Positions 43,906 to 52,604 are shown, numbered from the stretch's first letter. The stretch is DNA of 64,000 nt from Runella zeae DSM 19591 (GCF_000423565.1 NZ_AUIF01000032.1:79445-143444), one strand, 5' to 3'. Notes: a model not told the origin generated them from the letters alone. Program-made: numbers and translations.

Positions 43906-45513
43906 CTATTGCATAAATAACCGATACTCTTTATCTAAATCCTTCAGCGATAAGTCGATACCCATTTTGACCCCTCTACTAAATACTGATGTCAAATTTT
44001 CAAATGAGTTTTCACTAAATTTATCATTGATAAACTCCTCTAAGTAAGCATCTCGCAATGCAATAAAGCCCGCTCCAATAGCAGTCCCAACTAGATTGTC
44101 GTAGCTAATCCACCTATCTACATACTCCCCCTTACTAGATTTAGCATCGGGCCGCCATACATCCAACTTATTGGCAAGATTAGGCAATACTTGCTCCAAC
44201 ATCTGAATCGTAAACTCTTCGGCAAAAGCAGGAGTCAGATTATCAGCAATTATTTCCTTGGCTAGTTTTCCTATGCTATTTAAATCCGCTAGCTTTATCT
44301 CACTCAATTTTTGATTGGGGAAATTAAGGCTTGCTTCAATCAGTTGAGACTCTCTCAGAAGTTTTACCAATATCCATTTCCACCAACAAAACATTGTTTT
44401 TTTGCGAGTAATCCATTTTGAAATGTTCATATAATATTGCAACACTACATCAAAGTCATCGTCATTTAGTCCAACTCCACCGCCGATTCCTGTGAGATTG
44501 ATATTCACAAAATGGTGCCACGTAGAGTCAACAACGATTCTGCCTATATTGGCAACCCTGCCGTCAAAAACACTAATTGAAGGAAAACAATGCGGGTCTG
44601 TCGGATTTTTACCAGCAGCCGTACTTCCACCTAACACAAACGAGGTTGCGATGATTTGAGTAGAAACATTTTGTGATTGGCCACTTACAGGGTTTGTTAC
44701 AGTAAATACCCTTTCATGTGTACACTCTCCTTCGTGAGGGTGATCTGGCATAATATCAATAATCCCAGAAGGTCTAAGACTCTGTCTAATTGATAACAAA
44801 GGATGAGGCATTCCACTGCCAAATGTTCTGACAGCAATATTTTGAGGAATATTATCAGATTGATTATTAAAAGAAGTAGATATAGACTGCCCAGCACTAG
44901 GTCTGTTAGTGTCATTTCTTCGAATTCCTCCCATACTTACTTCGCCCGCCCCAAAATCAGTCCAATACCTCATATCTTTTACCCTCGGAATTTGACTGCA
45001 TAAAGCACTACCCAAAGTCCCATGGTCCCCTGTTGCAAATAGTCCACCACCTCCATTCATGTAATTCTCTAGTTTGGCAACCTCCGCAGCGGTAAGAGAA
45101 ACCCCAGAATTAATCCCAAACAGCCACACTTGATCAAATTGATTGAGTACTACGCTTGAATCAAAGTTAAAATTAGCCAACCGATTTACAATAACGGGAT
45201 TGGGATTAAAAGGTGTAACTCCTCCTCTATGTGCCACGGTCACTTTATAGTTTACATTCCATAAGCTTTGCTGCTCAAGTTTATTGAATGCCGTAATGAA
45301 TTCAGAAAGCCCAAATCCTTCTTCTTCAAAATTTAAACTACCGTCAGCTACTAAAAGAACATTTACCTCACAAGGCTTAAACCACCACCATTTAGGTTTA
45401 ATAACCTGTAAAAACTCAGGTTTTTGGCGAATAATTTCTTTTGACAACTCCAAGCGTTCTTGGCGACTCATTAAGTGCATATACTGATATGCTTCTTTCA
45501 AATCTGGTTTCAT
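43906..45513 (-). CDS. Cytoplasmic protein with GATase1/ThuA-like domain, 535 aa, unknown function
   Basis: No signal peptide. After a short helical start, residues about 48-350 look like a class-I glutamine-amidotransferase-like Rossmann domain: VNVLLVADGSLNFEEEGFG, then FDQVWLFGINSGVSLTAAEV, KLENYMNGGGGLFATGDHGT (elbow-like) and LGSALCSQIP, ending with GRIVVDSTWHHFVNINLTG, a block I associate with ThuA-like and trehalose-utilisation proteins. The usual GATase Cys is not in the elbow (GDHG); Cys172 follows ten residues later. Residues about 370-535 are helical with no recognised motif. It is flanked by unrelated genes and more AT-rich than its neighbours, so recent gain is possible. Function unknown. 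Confidence 0.6.
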   Translation of the reverse strand: MKPDLKEAYQYMHLMSRQERLELSKEIIRQKPEFLQVIKPKWWWFKPCEVNVLLVADGSLNFEEEGFGLSEFITAFNKLEQQSLWNVNYKVTVAHRGGVTPFNPNPVIVNRLANFNFDSSVVLNQFDQVWLFGINSGVSLTAAEVAKLENYMNGGGGLFATGDHGTLGSALCSQIPRVKDMRYWTDFGAGEVSMGGIRRNDTNRPSAGQSISTSFNNQSDNIPQNIAVRTFGSGMPHPLLSIRQSLRPSGIIDIMPDHPHEGECTHERVFTVTNPVSGQSQNVSTQIIATSFVLGGSTAAGKNPTDPHCFPSISVFDGRVANIGRIVVDSTWHHFVNINLTGIGGGVGLNDDDFDVVLQYYMNISKWITRKKTMFCWWKWILVKLLRESQLIEASLNFPNQKLSEIKLADLNSIGKLAKEIIADNLTPAFAEEFTIQMLEQVLPNLANKLDVWRPDAKSSKGEYVDRWISYDNLVGTAIGAGFIALRDAYLEEFINDKFSENSFENLTSVFSRGVKMGIDLSLKDLDKEYRLFMQ

Positions 45514-45780
45514 AAAACTAAAGAAAAAATGTTTCCTACTCTTTTACAGGATTTTCGGAGGCTCCACTCTTTGCTTAGTCGTAATTACTTTTTTCTTAGA
45601 AACACTTGTAATAAAATAAGGAGACTATTTTGCATATACTCTAAAAAGCGAGATTGTCTTATACAGATTTGTGGTTTAAGAACAATTTTAAAAAGCTCAA
45701 AACTTCTCTATTTTATTACCTAACTATCGCCATTCTCCCTTATTTTTGGCGTTGAAGCTCCTTATTAAGCCTTAGATAGT

Positions 45781-46458
45781 ATGAAAATTTTATTGATTGA
45801 AGACGATATTAAAATTATTCAATCTCTGCGAAAAGGGTTGGAAGAGAATGGCTGTGAGGTAGATATTGCTTACGACGGACTTATTGGAAAGCACTTGGCT
45901 CGTAAAAATGAATACAACGTCATTGTGTCCGATATTATCATTCCGGGTATCAACGGCGTACAACTTTGCCAAGAACTCCGTCAAGAAGGGGTTCAAACAC
46001 CCTTTATTATGCTTACAGCTTTGGGGGCTTTAGAAGAAAAACTCATCGGATTTGATGCTGGTGCCGACGATTATTTAGTTAAACCTTTTGATTTTCTAGA
46101 ATTATTGGCCCGTATCAGGGTCGTCACCAAACGCATCCACTCGGAGCCTATCTCGGTCAATGTGTTACGCTACGCCGACTTAGAGATGAACCTCACCACC
46201 CGCGAGGTTTTTAGAGAAAATCAGCGCATCGATCTCACTGGTAAAGAATACGCCTTACTGGAGTATTTGCTACGTAATTCAGAAAGAGTATTGTCGAAAG
46301 TGGATATTGCCGAAAAAGTATGGGATATACGATTCGATACAGGTACAAATATCATTGAAGTATATATTACGCTTTTACGTAAAAAAATTGACAAAGATTT
46401 TAAAGTCAAACTTATCCATACTCATTATGGCGTAGGGTACGTACTCAAACAAGAATAA
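45781..46458 (+). CDS. OmpR-family response regulator
   Basis: 225 aa. Receiver domain with acidic pocket EDD (7-9), phospho-acceptor Asp51 (VIVSDIIIPG), the LTALGA Thr and VKPFDF Lys. The winged-helix DNA-binding domain is at about 125-222 (NLTTREVFRENQRIDLTGKE, EKVWDIRFDTGTNIIEVYIT, HTHYGVGYVL). It forms an operon with the kinase gene 3 bp downstream. OmpR-type regulators bind direct repeats at 10-11-bp steps; arrays of this kind lie downstream at 47851, 48430 and 49593, so I propose those as its targets. A possible own -7 element TATTTTTG lies at 45741-45748. Confidence 0.95.
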   Translation: MKILLIEDDIKIIQSLRKGLEENGCEVDIAYDGLIGKHLARKNEYNVIVSDIIIPGINGVQLCQELRQEGVQTPFIMLTALGALEEKLIGFDAGADDYLVKPFDFLELLARIRVVTKRIHSEPISVNVLRYADLEMNLTTREVFRENQRIDLTGKEYALLEYLLRNSERVLSKVDIAEKVWDIRFDTGTNIIEVYITLLRKKIDKDFKVKLIHTHYGVGYVLKQE

Positions 46459-46461
46459 TCG

Positions 46462-47850
46462 ATGCAAATACGTACCAAACTCACTCTGCAATTTGCGCTA
46501 CTAGTCTCGGCTATCATGCTCGTGGCTTTCGTAACAGTGTATTTGCTGAGGCTCAATTATGTAGAGCAGGAGTTTTACAAAAGGCTCCGTCACAAAGCCA
46601 TCACTACCTGTGAATTGCTGGTAAAGGTGGAAGGGGTAGATTCAAAGCTACTTCGCAAAATCGATAAGACCAACTACGACGTTTTGTACAATGAAAATCT
46701 GACGATTTATGACCATGCCAACAATGAACTTTATACCAGCAATGAATCATTGTATTATCATATTACCCCCGAAATCCTTGATGAAATTAGGCTTGAAAAA
46801 GAAGTTCAGTTTTCGGAAGACAACGCCAAAATTATTGGCATCTTATACACCGACCGCTTCAATAGAGTAGTATGTGTAGCAGGAGCTGAAGACAAATCTG
46901 GTCAAGAAGAACTCAAAAGCCTTTTTCGAATTTTGACAGGAATGTATTTTGGATTAATCGGCCTTGTTGTGATGGCAGGGTGGTATTTTGCCGGCCAAGC
47001 CATGAAACCCATTTCTAATGCAATCGGACAAGTCAACCAGATTTATCCCAAATTGATTGACCAACGTCTCTCCGTTCAAAATCCTAAGGACGAAATCGGC
47101 CAACTCACCAGCACCTTCAATACCCTCCTCGACCGCATCGGCGAAGTATTTAGACTCCAAAATTTATTTATTTCGAATGTATCGCACGAGCTCAAAAATC
47201 CCCTCATGCGTATGGGAGCGCAGCTCGATGTAGCTCTTCTTAAAGACCGGAGCGAAGCCGAATATCAGCAAACACTCCTATCAGTCAGAGAAGATATCCG
47301 TGATTTAGGCCAACTCTCCGAAACCCTCCTGGAGCTAGCCAAAGTCAATGACCAAAATCGTACTTTGATTTATACCGATGTTCGTATCGACGAAATCGTC
47401 TGGGAAGCGCGTGAGCTTCTCCTCAAGGCAGAGCCTAGCTACCAAGTACAAGTACAGTTTTTGAGCACGATTGAAGACGACAATCAGCTTATCGTCAAAG
47501 CCAATCATCATTTGATGAAAACTGCCATTGTTAATCTCATGGAAAATGGCTGCAAGTTTTCGCCCAATCATCAAGTAGTAGTAGATGTATTTCCCAAAGA
47601 AAACTTGATTGAGGTTCGTTTTACCAATACAGGCATTGTGATTTCGCCCAAAGACTTACCTTATATATTTCAGCCTTTTTATCGCAGCGACAATACCGCT
47701 ACCATCAAAGGCTATGGCGTGGGGTTGTCGTTGGTGGAGCGTATTGCCAAACTTCACGGAAGCAGCATCCAAGCCACCTCAGAAGACGCATCCCAAACCA
47801 CTTTCTTTTCACTCTTGATTCCTTACCATTTTTCCGAGCATTTATCCTAA
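46462..47850 (+). CDS. Membrane sensor histidine kinase
   Basis: 462 aa. Two membrane segments (about 8-29, LTLQFALLVSAIMLVAFVTV; about 157-178, LTGMYFGLIGLVVMAGWYF) enclose a periplasmic sensor domain of about 125 residues. A HAMP linker is followed by the phosphorylated His242 in SNVSHELKNPLMRM and the ATPase domain (NLMENGCKFSPNH N-box, YIFQPFYRSDN F-box, GYGVGLSLVERIAKLHG G-box). Partner of the response regulator encoded 3 bp upstream. The signal is unknown; the ion-transporter genes in the predicted regulon point to cation, pH or envelope stress. Confidence 0.95.
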   Translation: MQIRTKLTLQFALLVSAIMLVAFVTVYLLRLNYVEQEFYKRLRHKAITTCELLVKVEGVDSKLLRKIDKTNYDVLYNENLTIYDHANNELYTSNESLYYHITPEILDEIRLEKEVQFSEDNAKIIGILYTDRFNRVVCVAGAEDKSGQEELKSLFRILTGMYFGLIGLVVMAGWYFAGQAMKPISNAIGQVNQIYPKLIDQRLSVQNPKDEIGQLTSTFNTLLDRIGEVFRLQNLFISNVSHELKNPLMRMGAQLDVALLKDRSEAEYQQTLLSVREDIRDLGQLSETLLELAKVNDQNRTLIYTDVRIDEIVWEARELLLKAEPSYQVQVQFLSTIEDDNQLIVKANHHLMKTAIVNLMENGCKFSPNHQVVVDVFPKENLIEVRFTNTGIVISPKDLPYIFQPFYRSDNTATIKGYGVGLSLVERIAKLHGSSIQATSEDASQTTFFSLLIPYHFSEHLS

Positions 47851-47909
47851 CTTTTAGTAAGTTTTTAACATTTCATTCATAAGTTTTTAAGGATTACCCT
47901 ATTTCTTTG
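47851..47909 (+). promoter_or_regulatory. Predicted response-regulator-controlled promoter 1 (small membrane protein)
   Basis: Heptamers at 11-bp steps: CTTTTAG (47851), TTTTTAA (47862), TCATTCA (47873, weak), TTTTTAA (47884). Exactly 15 nt after the last comes TTTG (47906-47909). The next gene starts at 47974. Confidence 0.65.
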
Positions 47910-47973
47910 CAATCAAATCTAACCCGCAAGTCAAATAGGGTTAAAACAAAGTTAGGTACAAATGGTCTTTTGA

Positions 47974-48291
47974 ATGAAGTCAAGAATTTTGCCTCAGTAT
48001 GGCAATGTGTACCACCGACCCGCCCGCGAGCACAACAAAAAGCTTGCTTTTTATTGCTTATTAGGTATTACGGTGTGTCTCACATTCACTTGTCTCTATC
48101 AGTGGGTTGCCCAACGTGACATGATAGAACAAACCAACCGTGCGATATTGAGGCAAGACTCTCTCGAAGCGGTAAAGTTGTCACAAGAGAAAATTATTTT
48201 TTTGATGCGCGACACGATTGCCCAACTTCGAAAGACAAATCAATCACTTATTCTGAAAAAGAATAACTTGGTATCGAAAAATAATTTGTGA
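47974..48291 (+). CDS. Small single-pass membrane protein with coiled coil
   Basis: 105 aa from the ATG at 47974. A membrane helix at about 24-42 (LAFYCLLGITVCLTFTCLY) is followed by a charged, heptad-like helix (RAILRQDSLEAVKLSQEKII, AQLRKTNQSLILKKNNL), suggesting a membrane-anchored coiled coil facing the periplasm. No family recognised. It lies 65 nt after predicted promoter 1 and ends in its own terminator, so it is probably a member of the two-component regulon, perhaps a regulatory or sensor-modulating small protein. A different, overlapping frame from 47907 is not supported. Confidence 0.6.
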   Translation: MKSRILPQYGNVYHRPAREHNKKLAFYCLLGITVCLTFTCLYQWVAQRDMIEQTNRAILRQDSLEAVKLSQEKIIFLMRDTIAQLRKTNQSLILKKNNLVSKNNL

Positions 48292-48335
48292 GAAAAAGCG
48301 GAAAATGAAGGTAACATACGATTTGGTTGACTAGC

Positions 48336-48377
48336 AATGACGAGCCCAGATACTAGGCTCGTCATTCTTATTTTATT
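48336..48377 (+). terminator. Intrinsic terminator of the small membrane protein gene
   Basis: AATGACGAGCC (48336-48346), a 9-nt loop, GGCTCGTCATT (48356-48366), then CTTATTTTATT. An 11-bp perfect stem. Confidence 0.8.
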
Positions 48378-48429
48378 ACAACCTGTAGACGCTCTCCGTT
48401 TGGCCTACATTTATTCTAATTTTTTATTG

Positions 48430-48488
48430 GTTTTAGCAAACTTTTAATAGTTCCTTAATGAGTTTTTAAGGTTTGCCGAAGATTTTTG
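48430..48488 (+). promoter_or_regulatory. Predicted response-regulator-controlled promoter 2 (small RNA)
   Basis: Heptamers at 11-bp steps: GTTTTAG (48430), CTTTTAA (48441), TCCTTAA (48452), TTTTTAA (48463). Exactly 15 nt after the last comes TTTG (48485-48488). No coding frame lies downstream before the terminator at 48531. Confidence 0.65.
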
Positions 48489-48492
48489 TGTT

Positions 48493-48568
48493 GAGTCTAT
48501 TTTAAATGATCGTCCTAAGTGTTTGCCATCACACGAGCGGAAAAGTCTTTTCCGCTCGTGTCTTTTTT
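48493..48568 (+). ncRNA. Candidate small RNA, about 75 nt
   Basis: Between predicted promoter 2 and a perfect intrinsic terminator there is no plausible coding frame. The preceding plus-strand gene already has its own terminator at 48336, and the downstream gene is on the other strand, so the terminator at 48531 needs another transcript to end. The predicted RNA has a roughly 38-nt unpaired 5' part (TTGAGTCTATTTTAAATGAT and beyond) and the 14-bp terminator stem. Ends are estimates. Function unknown; a trans-acting regulator of the two-component regulon is an inference. Confidence 0.55.
48531..48568 (+). terminator. Perfect 14-bp intrinsic terminator
   Basis: ACACGAGCGGAAAA (48531-48544), loop GTC, TTTTCCGCTCGTGT (48548-48561), then CTTTTTT. 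No T-run on the opposite strand, so it acts on plus-strand transcripts and not on the convergent exchanger gene. Confidence 0.9.
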
Positions 48569-48584
48569 GAAAAGCACAGCTTCA

Positions 48585-49520
48585 CTAAATTAGTCCTGCT
48601 GTTTTAAACATAAATATGAAGTACAAAATCAAAAACAGAGCACCTTCCCAAGCAGAGATACGTTTATCTTGCGCCAACAAATAAAAGAAGGCCGAAGCTA
48701 CCACCAACATCGGCAATGCTAGTGACAGCACTTGTCCACTAGCGGTAAGATTACCAGCCCAACTTGCTACGCCCGGAATGACAAGTAAATTAAAAATACA
48801 AGAGCCCATCACATTGCCAATTGCTAAAGAAGCTTTTCCTTTTTTGACTGAAAAATAATTGACGGCCAATTCGGGCAGGGTTGTTCCCAATGACAAAATG
48901 GTAAGAGCAATAATAGAAGACGGAATTTCGAGGATTTCGGCAATTTTGGTAATGCTCAAAACCGTATAATCGGCCCCAAAATAGATACCCACCCCAGCCA
49001 ATCCTAAAATCAATAAAATTTTACCCCACGATGGCATCGTCTCTGGCACAGCTTCGGGTTCATCTTCGTTACCCGCTTTGAGAAGATATAAACTATATAC
49101 TACAAATATTACCAATAAAAAGGCACCTTCTCGCCATGTAAGTACACCTTCTTGAAAAAACAAATAAAATACTAAAGCTGCCCCAAGCAAATAATGCAAG
49201 TCAATCATCAGATAACGCTTCCCCAATTCGATAGTACGGCGATTGAGCAGGGCGGTAGTTCCTACTATCAAAAATAAATTGGAAATATTAGAGCCTACTA
49301 GATTTCCGGCTACTATCTCCGCATGACCTGACGAAACCGACACCAATGCTGTCACTAATTCGGGAAGCGAGGTGCCGATTCCTACAATGAAAATACCTGT
49401 GACAAAAGAAGGCAATTTTAACAGCTGCCCTGCGCCCTCGGCGGCATTCGTAAAATACTGAGCCGCCACCAATAAAACTGCTAAACTTCCGGTAAAAACT
49501 AAAATCCAATTTAAAAGCAT
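48585..49520 (-). CDS. Calcium/sodium antiporter (CaCA family, YrbG-like)
   Basis: 311 aa integral membrane exchanger with about ten helices. The two inverted alpha-repeats of the family are clear: IVGIGTSLPELVTALVSVSS with GNLVGSNISNLFLIVG, and ILSLGTTLPELAVNYFSVKK with IGNVMGSCIFNLLVIPG. The acidic residues in both GTS/TLPE motifs, needed for cation binding, are intact. Exchanges Ca2+ for Na+ or H+ at the inner membrane. It is divergent from nhaD across a 159-bp region carrying predicted promoter 3, and convergent to the candidate small RNA. Whether it belongs to the same regulon is not known. Confidence 0.93.
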   Translation of the reverse strand: MLLNWILVFTGSLAVLLVAAQYFTNAAEGAGQLLKLPSFVTGIFIVGIGTSLPELVTALVSVSSGHAEIVAGNLVGSNISNLFLIVGTTALLNRRTIELGKRYLMIDLHYLLGAALVFYLFFQEGVLTWREGAFLLVIFVVYSLYLLKAGNEDEPEAVPETMPSWGKILLILGLAGVGIYFGADYTVLSITKIAEILEIPSSIIALTILSLGTTLPELAVNYFSVKKGKASLAIGNVMGSCIFNLLVIPGVASWAGNLTASGQVLSLALPMLVVASAFFYLLAQDKRISAWEGALFLILYFIFMFKTAGLI

Positions 49521-49592
49521 TTTCGCGAAATTTGATAAAGTACCCTCTTAAATCCTTCTATTCTAATGATAGAAATAATTTTGCAAAATTGT

Positions 49593-49651
49593 TGTTTTTT
49601 ATGGGATTAACGACTTTTTAACGACTTTTTAAGGATTGAGTCCGAAATTTG
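49593..49651 (+). promoter_or_regulatory. Predicted response-regulator-controlled promoter 3 (nhaD)
   Basis: Heptamers at 11-bp steps: GGATTAA (49604), TTTTTAA (49615), TTTTTAA (49626), the last two inside a perfect direct repeat of CGACTTTTTAA. A weak fourth lies at 49593. TTTG follows after exactly 15 nt (49648-49651); the nhaD ATG is at 49680. Confidence 0.7.
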
Positions 49652-49679
49652 TGCGTATATTAAATTTTACTATTCCACT

Positions 49680-50939
49680 ATGATTACTTTCATTATTGCC
49701 GTCTTTGTGATTGGCTATATACTCATTACGCTTGAACACAACATCCACATCAACAAAACTGCTTCGGCCTTACTTACAGGAGTCATCTGTTGGACATTGT
49801 ACGCATTTTCTAGCAGCGATACCCACCACGTTACCGAAGAGCTTTCGCACCACTTAGCAGGCATCGCCGAAATCGCCTTTTTTTTGCTTGGCGCGATGAC
49901 CATCGTGGAGCTTATCGACGCCCACCAAGGTTTCAGTGTCATTACGGATCGAATTCATACTAAAGACGCACGCTCATTGCTGTGGATTATTAGTATTCTT
50001 ACCTTTTTTCTTTCTGCCGCTCTCGACAATCTTACCACAGCGATTGTGATGGTATCACTCTTGCGTAAAATCATCCGCGACGACGATATGCGGCGTTTTT
50101 TTGCGGGAATTGTCATCATCGCGGCCAATGCCGGCGGTGCTTGGTCACCTCTGGGAGATGTCACCACCACCATGCTCTGGATTGGGGGGCAAATCTCCGC
50201 TACCAATGTTATCAAAGTATTGATCATTCCTAGTCTCGTAGCTTTGATTGTACCACTTATTTATTTGTCTTTCCGTCTCAAAGGAAACATCGCTACGCCT
50301 AGAGCTTCCAAAAAACAGGAGGAAGTATCAGACTTTGAACGTAATACCATGTTTGTAGTAGGCTTGGGAATGCTCCTATTTGTCCCTATTTTCAAAACAG
50401 TCACTCACCTTCCTCCTTATATGGGCATATTGCTTGCCCTCGGGACTGTCTGGGCCGTTTCGGAAATACTACACTCCAAAAAAGACGAAGAAGACCGTAA
50501 ACCTTTCACAGCTGGCCATGCTCTTAGCAAAATCGACACCAGCAGTATTTTGTTTTTCATGGGGATTTTATTGGCTATTGGGGTACTCGAAGTTACGCAT
50601 ACACTCAGTGCATTGGCAGGTTGGATGAACGATACGATCGGCAACCTCGACGCTATTGTGTTTATTATCGGGATTGCCTCGGCAGTCATCGACAATGTAC
50701 CGCTGGTAGCCGCTTCTATGGGTATGTACGACTTGGCTACTTACCCTCAAGACCACCGTATTTGGGAGTTTTTGGCGTACTGTGCTGGTACGGGTGGAAG
50801 TATGCTCATCATAGGTTCGGCGGCAGGTGTAGCCGTGATGGGGATGGAACGTATCAGCTTTTTTTGGTATCTCAAACGCATTAGTTTATTGGCTCTGCTA
50901 GGCTATGTAGCAGGTGCTGCCGTATTTTTGCTTATGTAA
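49680..50939 (+). CDS. nhaD: Na+/H+ antiporter, NhaD type
   Basis: 419 aa membrane antiporter that expels Na+ (and often Li+) in exchange for protons. Family blocks: FIIAVFVIGYILITLEHNIH at the start, LLGAMTIVELIDAHQGFSVI, FFLSAALDNLTTAIVMVSLL, ANAGGAWSPLGDVTTTMLWI and IASAVIDNVPLVAASMGMYD, with the conserved DN and GD residues in membrane helices. About 11-12 helices. It begins 29 nt after predicted promoter 3. Its last 26 bp overlap an upstream extension of the ALDH frame, but the ALDH ATG is at 51016, so the genes do not overlap. Confidence 0.92.
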   Translation: MITFIIAVFVIGYILITLEHNIHINKTASALLTGVICWTLYAFSSSDTHHVTEELSHHLAGIAEIAFFLLGAMTIVELIDAHQGFSVITDRIHTKDARSLLWIISILTFFLSAALDNLTTAIVMVSLLRKIIRDDDMRRFFAGIVIIAANAGGAWSPLGDVTTTMLWIGGQISATNVIKVLIIPSLVALIVPLIYLSFRLKGNIATPRASKKQEEVSDFERNTMFVVGLGMLLFVPIFKTVTHLPPYMGILLALGTVWAVSEILHSKKDEEDRKPFTAGHALSKIDTSSILFFMGILLAIGVLEVTHTLSALAGWMNDTIGNLDAIVFIIGIASAVIDNVPLVAASMGMYDLATYPQDHRIWEFLAYCAGTGGSMLIIGSAAGVAVMGMERISFFWYLKRISLLALLGYVAGAAVFLLM

Positions 50940-51015
50940 TGTACCCAAGAGGTCCTTTTGTTGTAACTTTGCTTATACCAACATCCAAAAATCATTTTCA
51001 TCAGCAAAGCTAGTT

Positions 51016-52542
51016 ATGCAACAAATCTTAAAATCGCTGGGTCTCTCCCACCTCAACGAAGGCATCAGCACGGGTGCCGCTTCTTGGCAAGGACAAGGAG
51101 AAGAGATTTCTTCTTTCTCTCCCGTGGATGGGCACCTTATCGGAAAAGTAAATGCCGCTTCGCGCGAAGATTATGAAACAGTCATAGGGCAGGCACAAGA
51201 AGCTTTCAAAACTTGGCGGCTTGTGCCTGCTCCCAAACGCGGCGAAATCGTTCGGCAAATGGGGGAACAGTTTCGCCAATACAAAACCGAGCTCGGCACC
51301 CTCGTAAGCTACGAAATGGGCAAAAGCCTACAAGAAGGCCTAGGAGAAGTCCAAGAAATCATTGATATATGTGATTTTGCGGTGGGGCTGTCGCGTCAGC
51401 TTTACGGCCTCAGTATGCACAGCGAGCGCCCCTCCCACCGAATGTATGAGCAGTGGCATCCGCTTGGCATTGTGGGTATCATTTCGGCATTCAACTTTCC
51501 CGTGGCTGTGTGGTCATGGAATTCGATGTTGGCGTGGGTTTGTGGCGATGTGTGCGTATGGAAACCTTCCGAAAAAACACCCTTGACTGCCATCGCTTGT
51601 CAGCATATCATCAAAGAAGTATTGAAAACCAACAACGTCCCAGAAGGCGTATCGGGCTTGGTGGTAGGTGGCCGCGAAGTGGGTGAATGGCTCTCTCACG
51701 ATGTGCGGATTCCGCTCGTGTCGGCTACGGGTAGTACTCGCATGGGCAAGGCGGTAGGGCAAGCCGTGGGTGGGCGTTTAGGCCGTAGTTTGCTAGAATT
51801 AGGTGGAAACAACGCCATCATTGTTTCGTCCCAAGCCGACTTACCACTGGCAATTCCGGCGATTGTGTTTGGCGCGGTAGGCACGGCAGGTCAACGCTGC
51901 ACAAGCACCCGTCGTCTGATTGTTCACGAGACCATTTACGACGAAGTAAAAACCCGCTTGGCCAAAGCCTACGCTCAGCTTCGTATCGGCAACCCTCTGG
52001 ATGTCCACTATCATGTAGGGCCTTTGATTGATACCGATGCGGTCGAAAATTACCAATCGGCCATTCGGGCTATCGAAGCTCAAGGTGGCACTTTTGTGGT
52101 AGCACCGGCGGTGTTGAGTGGGGAGGCGTTTGCTTCGGGTTGTTATGTAGCCCCTTGTATTGCTGAGGTAGAAAATGATTGGGATATAGTACAACACGAG
52201 ACTTTTGCTCCTATTTTATACCTTATCAAATACAGTACTATAGAGGAGGCTATCGCCTTTCAAAACGGCGTTCCTCAAGGACTTTCGTCGGCGATATTTA
52301 CGCTCAATCTCCGCGAAGCCGAAGCATTTTTGAGCCAAGCGGGTTCGGATTGCGGCATTGCCAACGTCAATATTGGTACATCTGGTGCCGAAATTGGCGG
52401 TGCTTTTGGGGGTGAAAAAGAGACTGGCGGCGGACGGGAATCAGGCTCTGATGCTTGGAAAGCCTATATGCGCCGCCAAACCAACACCATCAACTACGGC
52501 ACGACACTCCCCTTAGCACAAGGTATCAAATTTGAGATATAG
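51016..52542 (+). CDS. ALDH7-family aldehyde dehydrogenase (alpha-aminoadipic semialdehyde dehydrogenase-like)
   Basis: 508 aa from the ATG at 51016; the frame is open upstream into nhaD but that part is not ALDH-like. NAD-dependent oxidation of an aldehyde to an acid, in this family usually alpha-aminoadipate semialdehyde of lysine degradation. Catalytic Cys295 in GTAGQRCTSTRRL, general-base Glu261 in LLELGGNNAIIV, and cofactor loop VSATGSTRMGKAV. The C-terminus TNTINYGTTLPLAQGIKFE closely resembles the antiquitin-type ending, which supports ALDH7 over other classes. It follows nhaD by 76 bp; no other lysine-pathway genes are nearby. Confidence 0.9.
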   Translation: MQQILKSLGLSHLNEGISTGAASWQGQGEEISSFSPVDGHLIGKVNAASREDYETVIGQAQEAFKTWRLVPAPKRGEIVRQMGEQFRQYKTELGTLVSYEMGKSLQEGLGEVQEIIDICDFAVGLSRQLYGLSMHSERPSHRMYEQWHPLGIVGIISAFNFPVAVWSWNSMLAWVCGDVCVWKPSEKTPLTAIACQHIIKEVLKTNNVPEGVSGLVVGGREVGEWLSHDVRIPLVSATGSTRMGKAVGQAVGGRLGRSLLELGGNNAIIVSSQADLPLAIPAIVFGAVGTAGQRCTSTRRLIVHETIYDEVKTRLAKAYAQLRIGNPLDVHYHVGPLIDTDAVENYQSAIRAIEAQGGTFVVAPAVLSGEAFASGCYVAPCIAEVENDWDIVQHETFAPILYLIKYSTIEEAIAFQNGVPQGLSSAIFTLNLREAEAFLSQAGSDCGIANVNIGTSGAEIGGAFGGEKETGGGRESGSDAWKAYMRRQTNTINYGTTLPLAQGIKFEI

Positions 52543-52604
52543 AAAGATGGAGATATAAATCATTATGATTTGCGGCTTTGATTAAAGTCCGAGACTTCAT
52601 TCCG

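Noticed and set aside
45475..45723. 82-codon frame upstream of the response regulator
   Set aside because: Overlaps the start of the minus-strand gene at 45513, low-complexity AT-rich peptide, no signal of a real protein.
48585..48585. Hairpin at 48531-48561 as the terminator of the convergent exchanger gene
   Set aside because: No T-run on the minus strand; the T-run is on the plus strand only.
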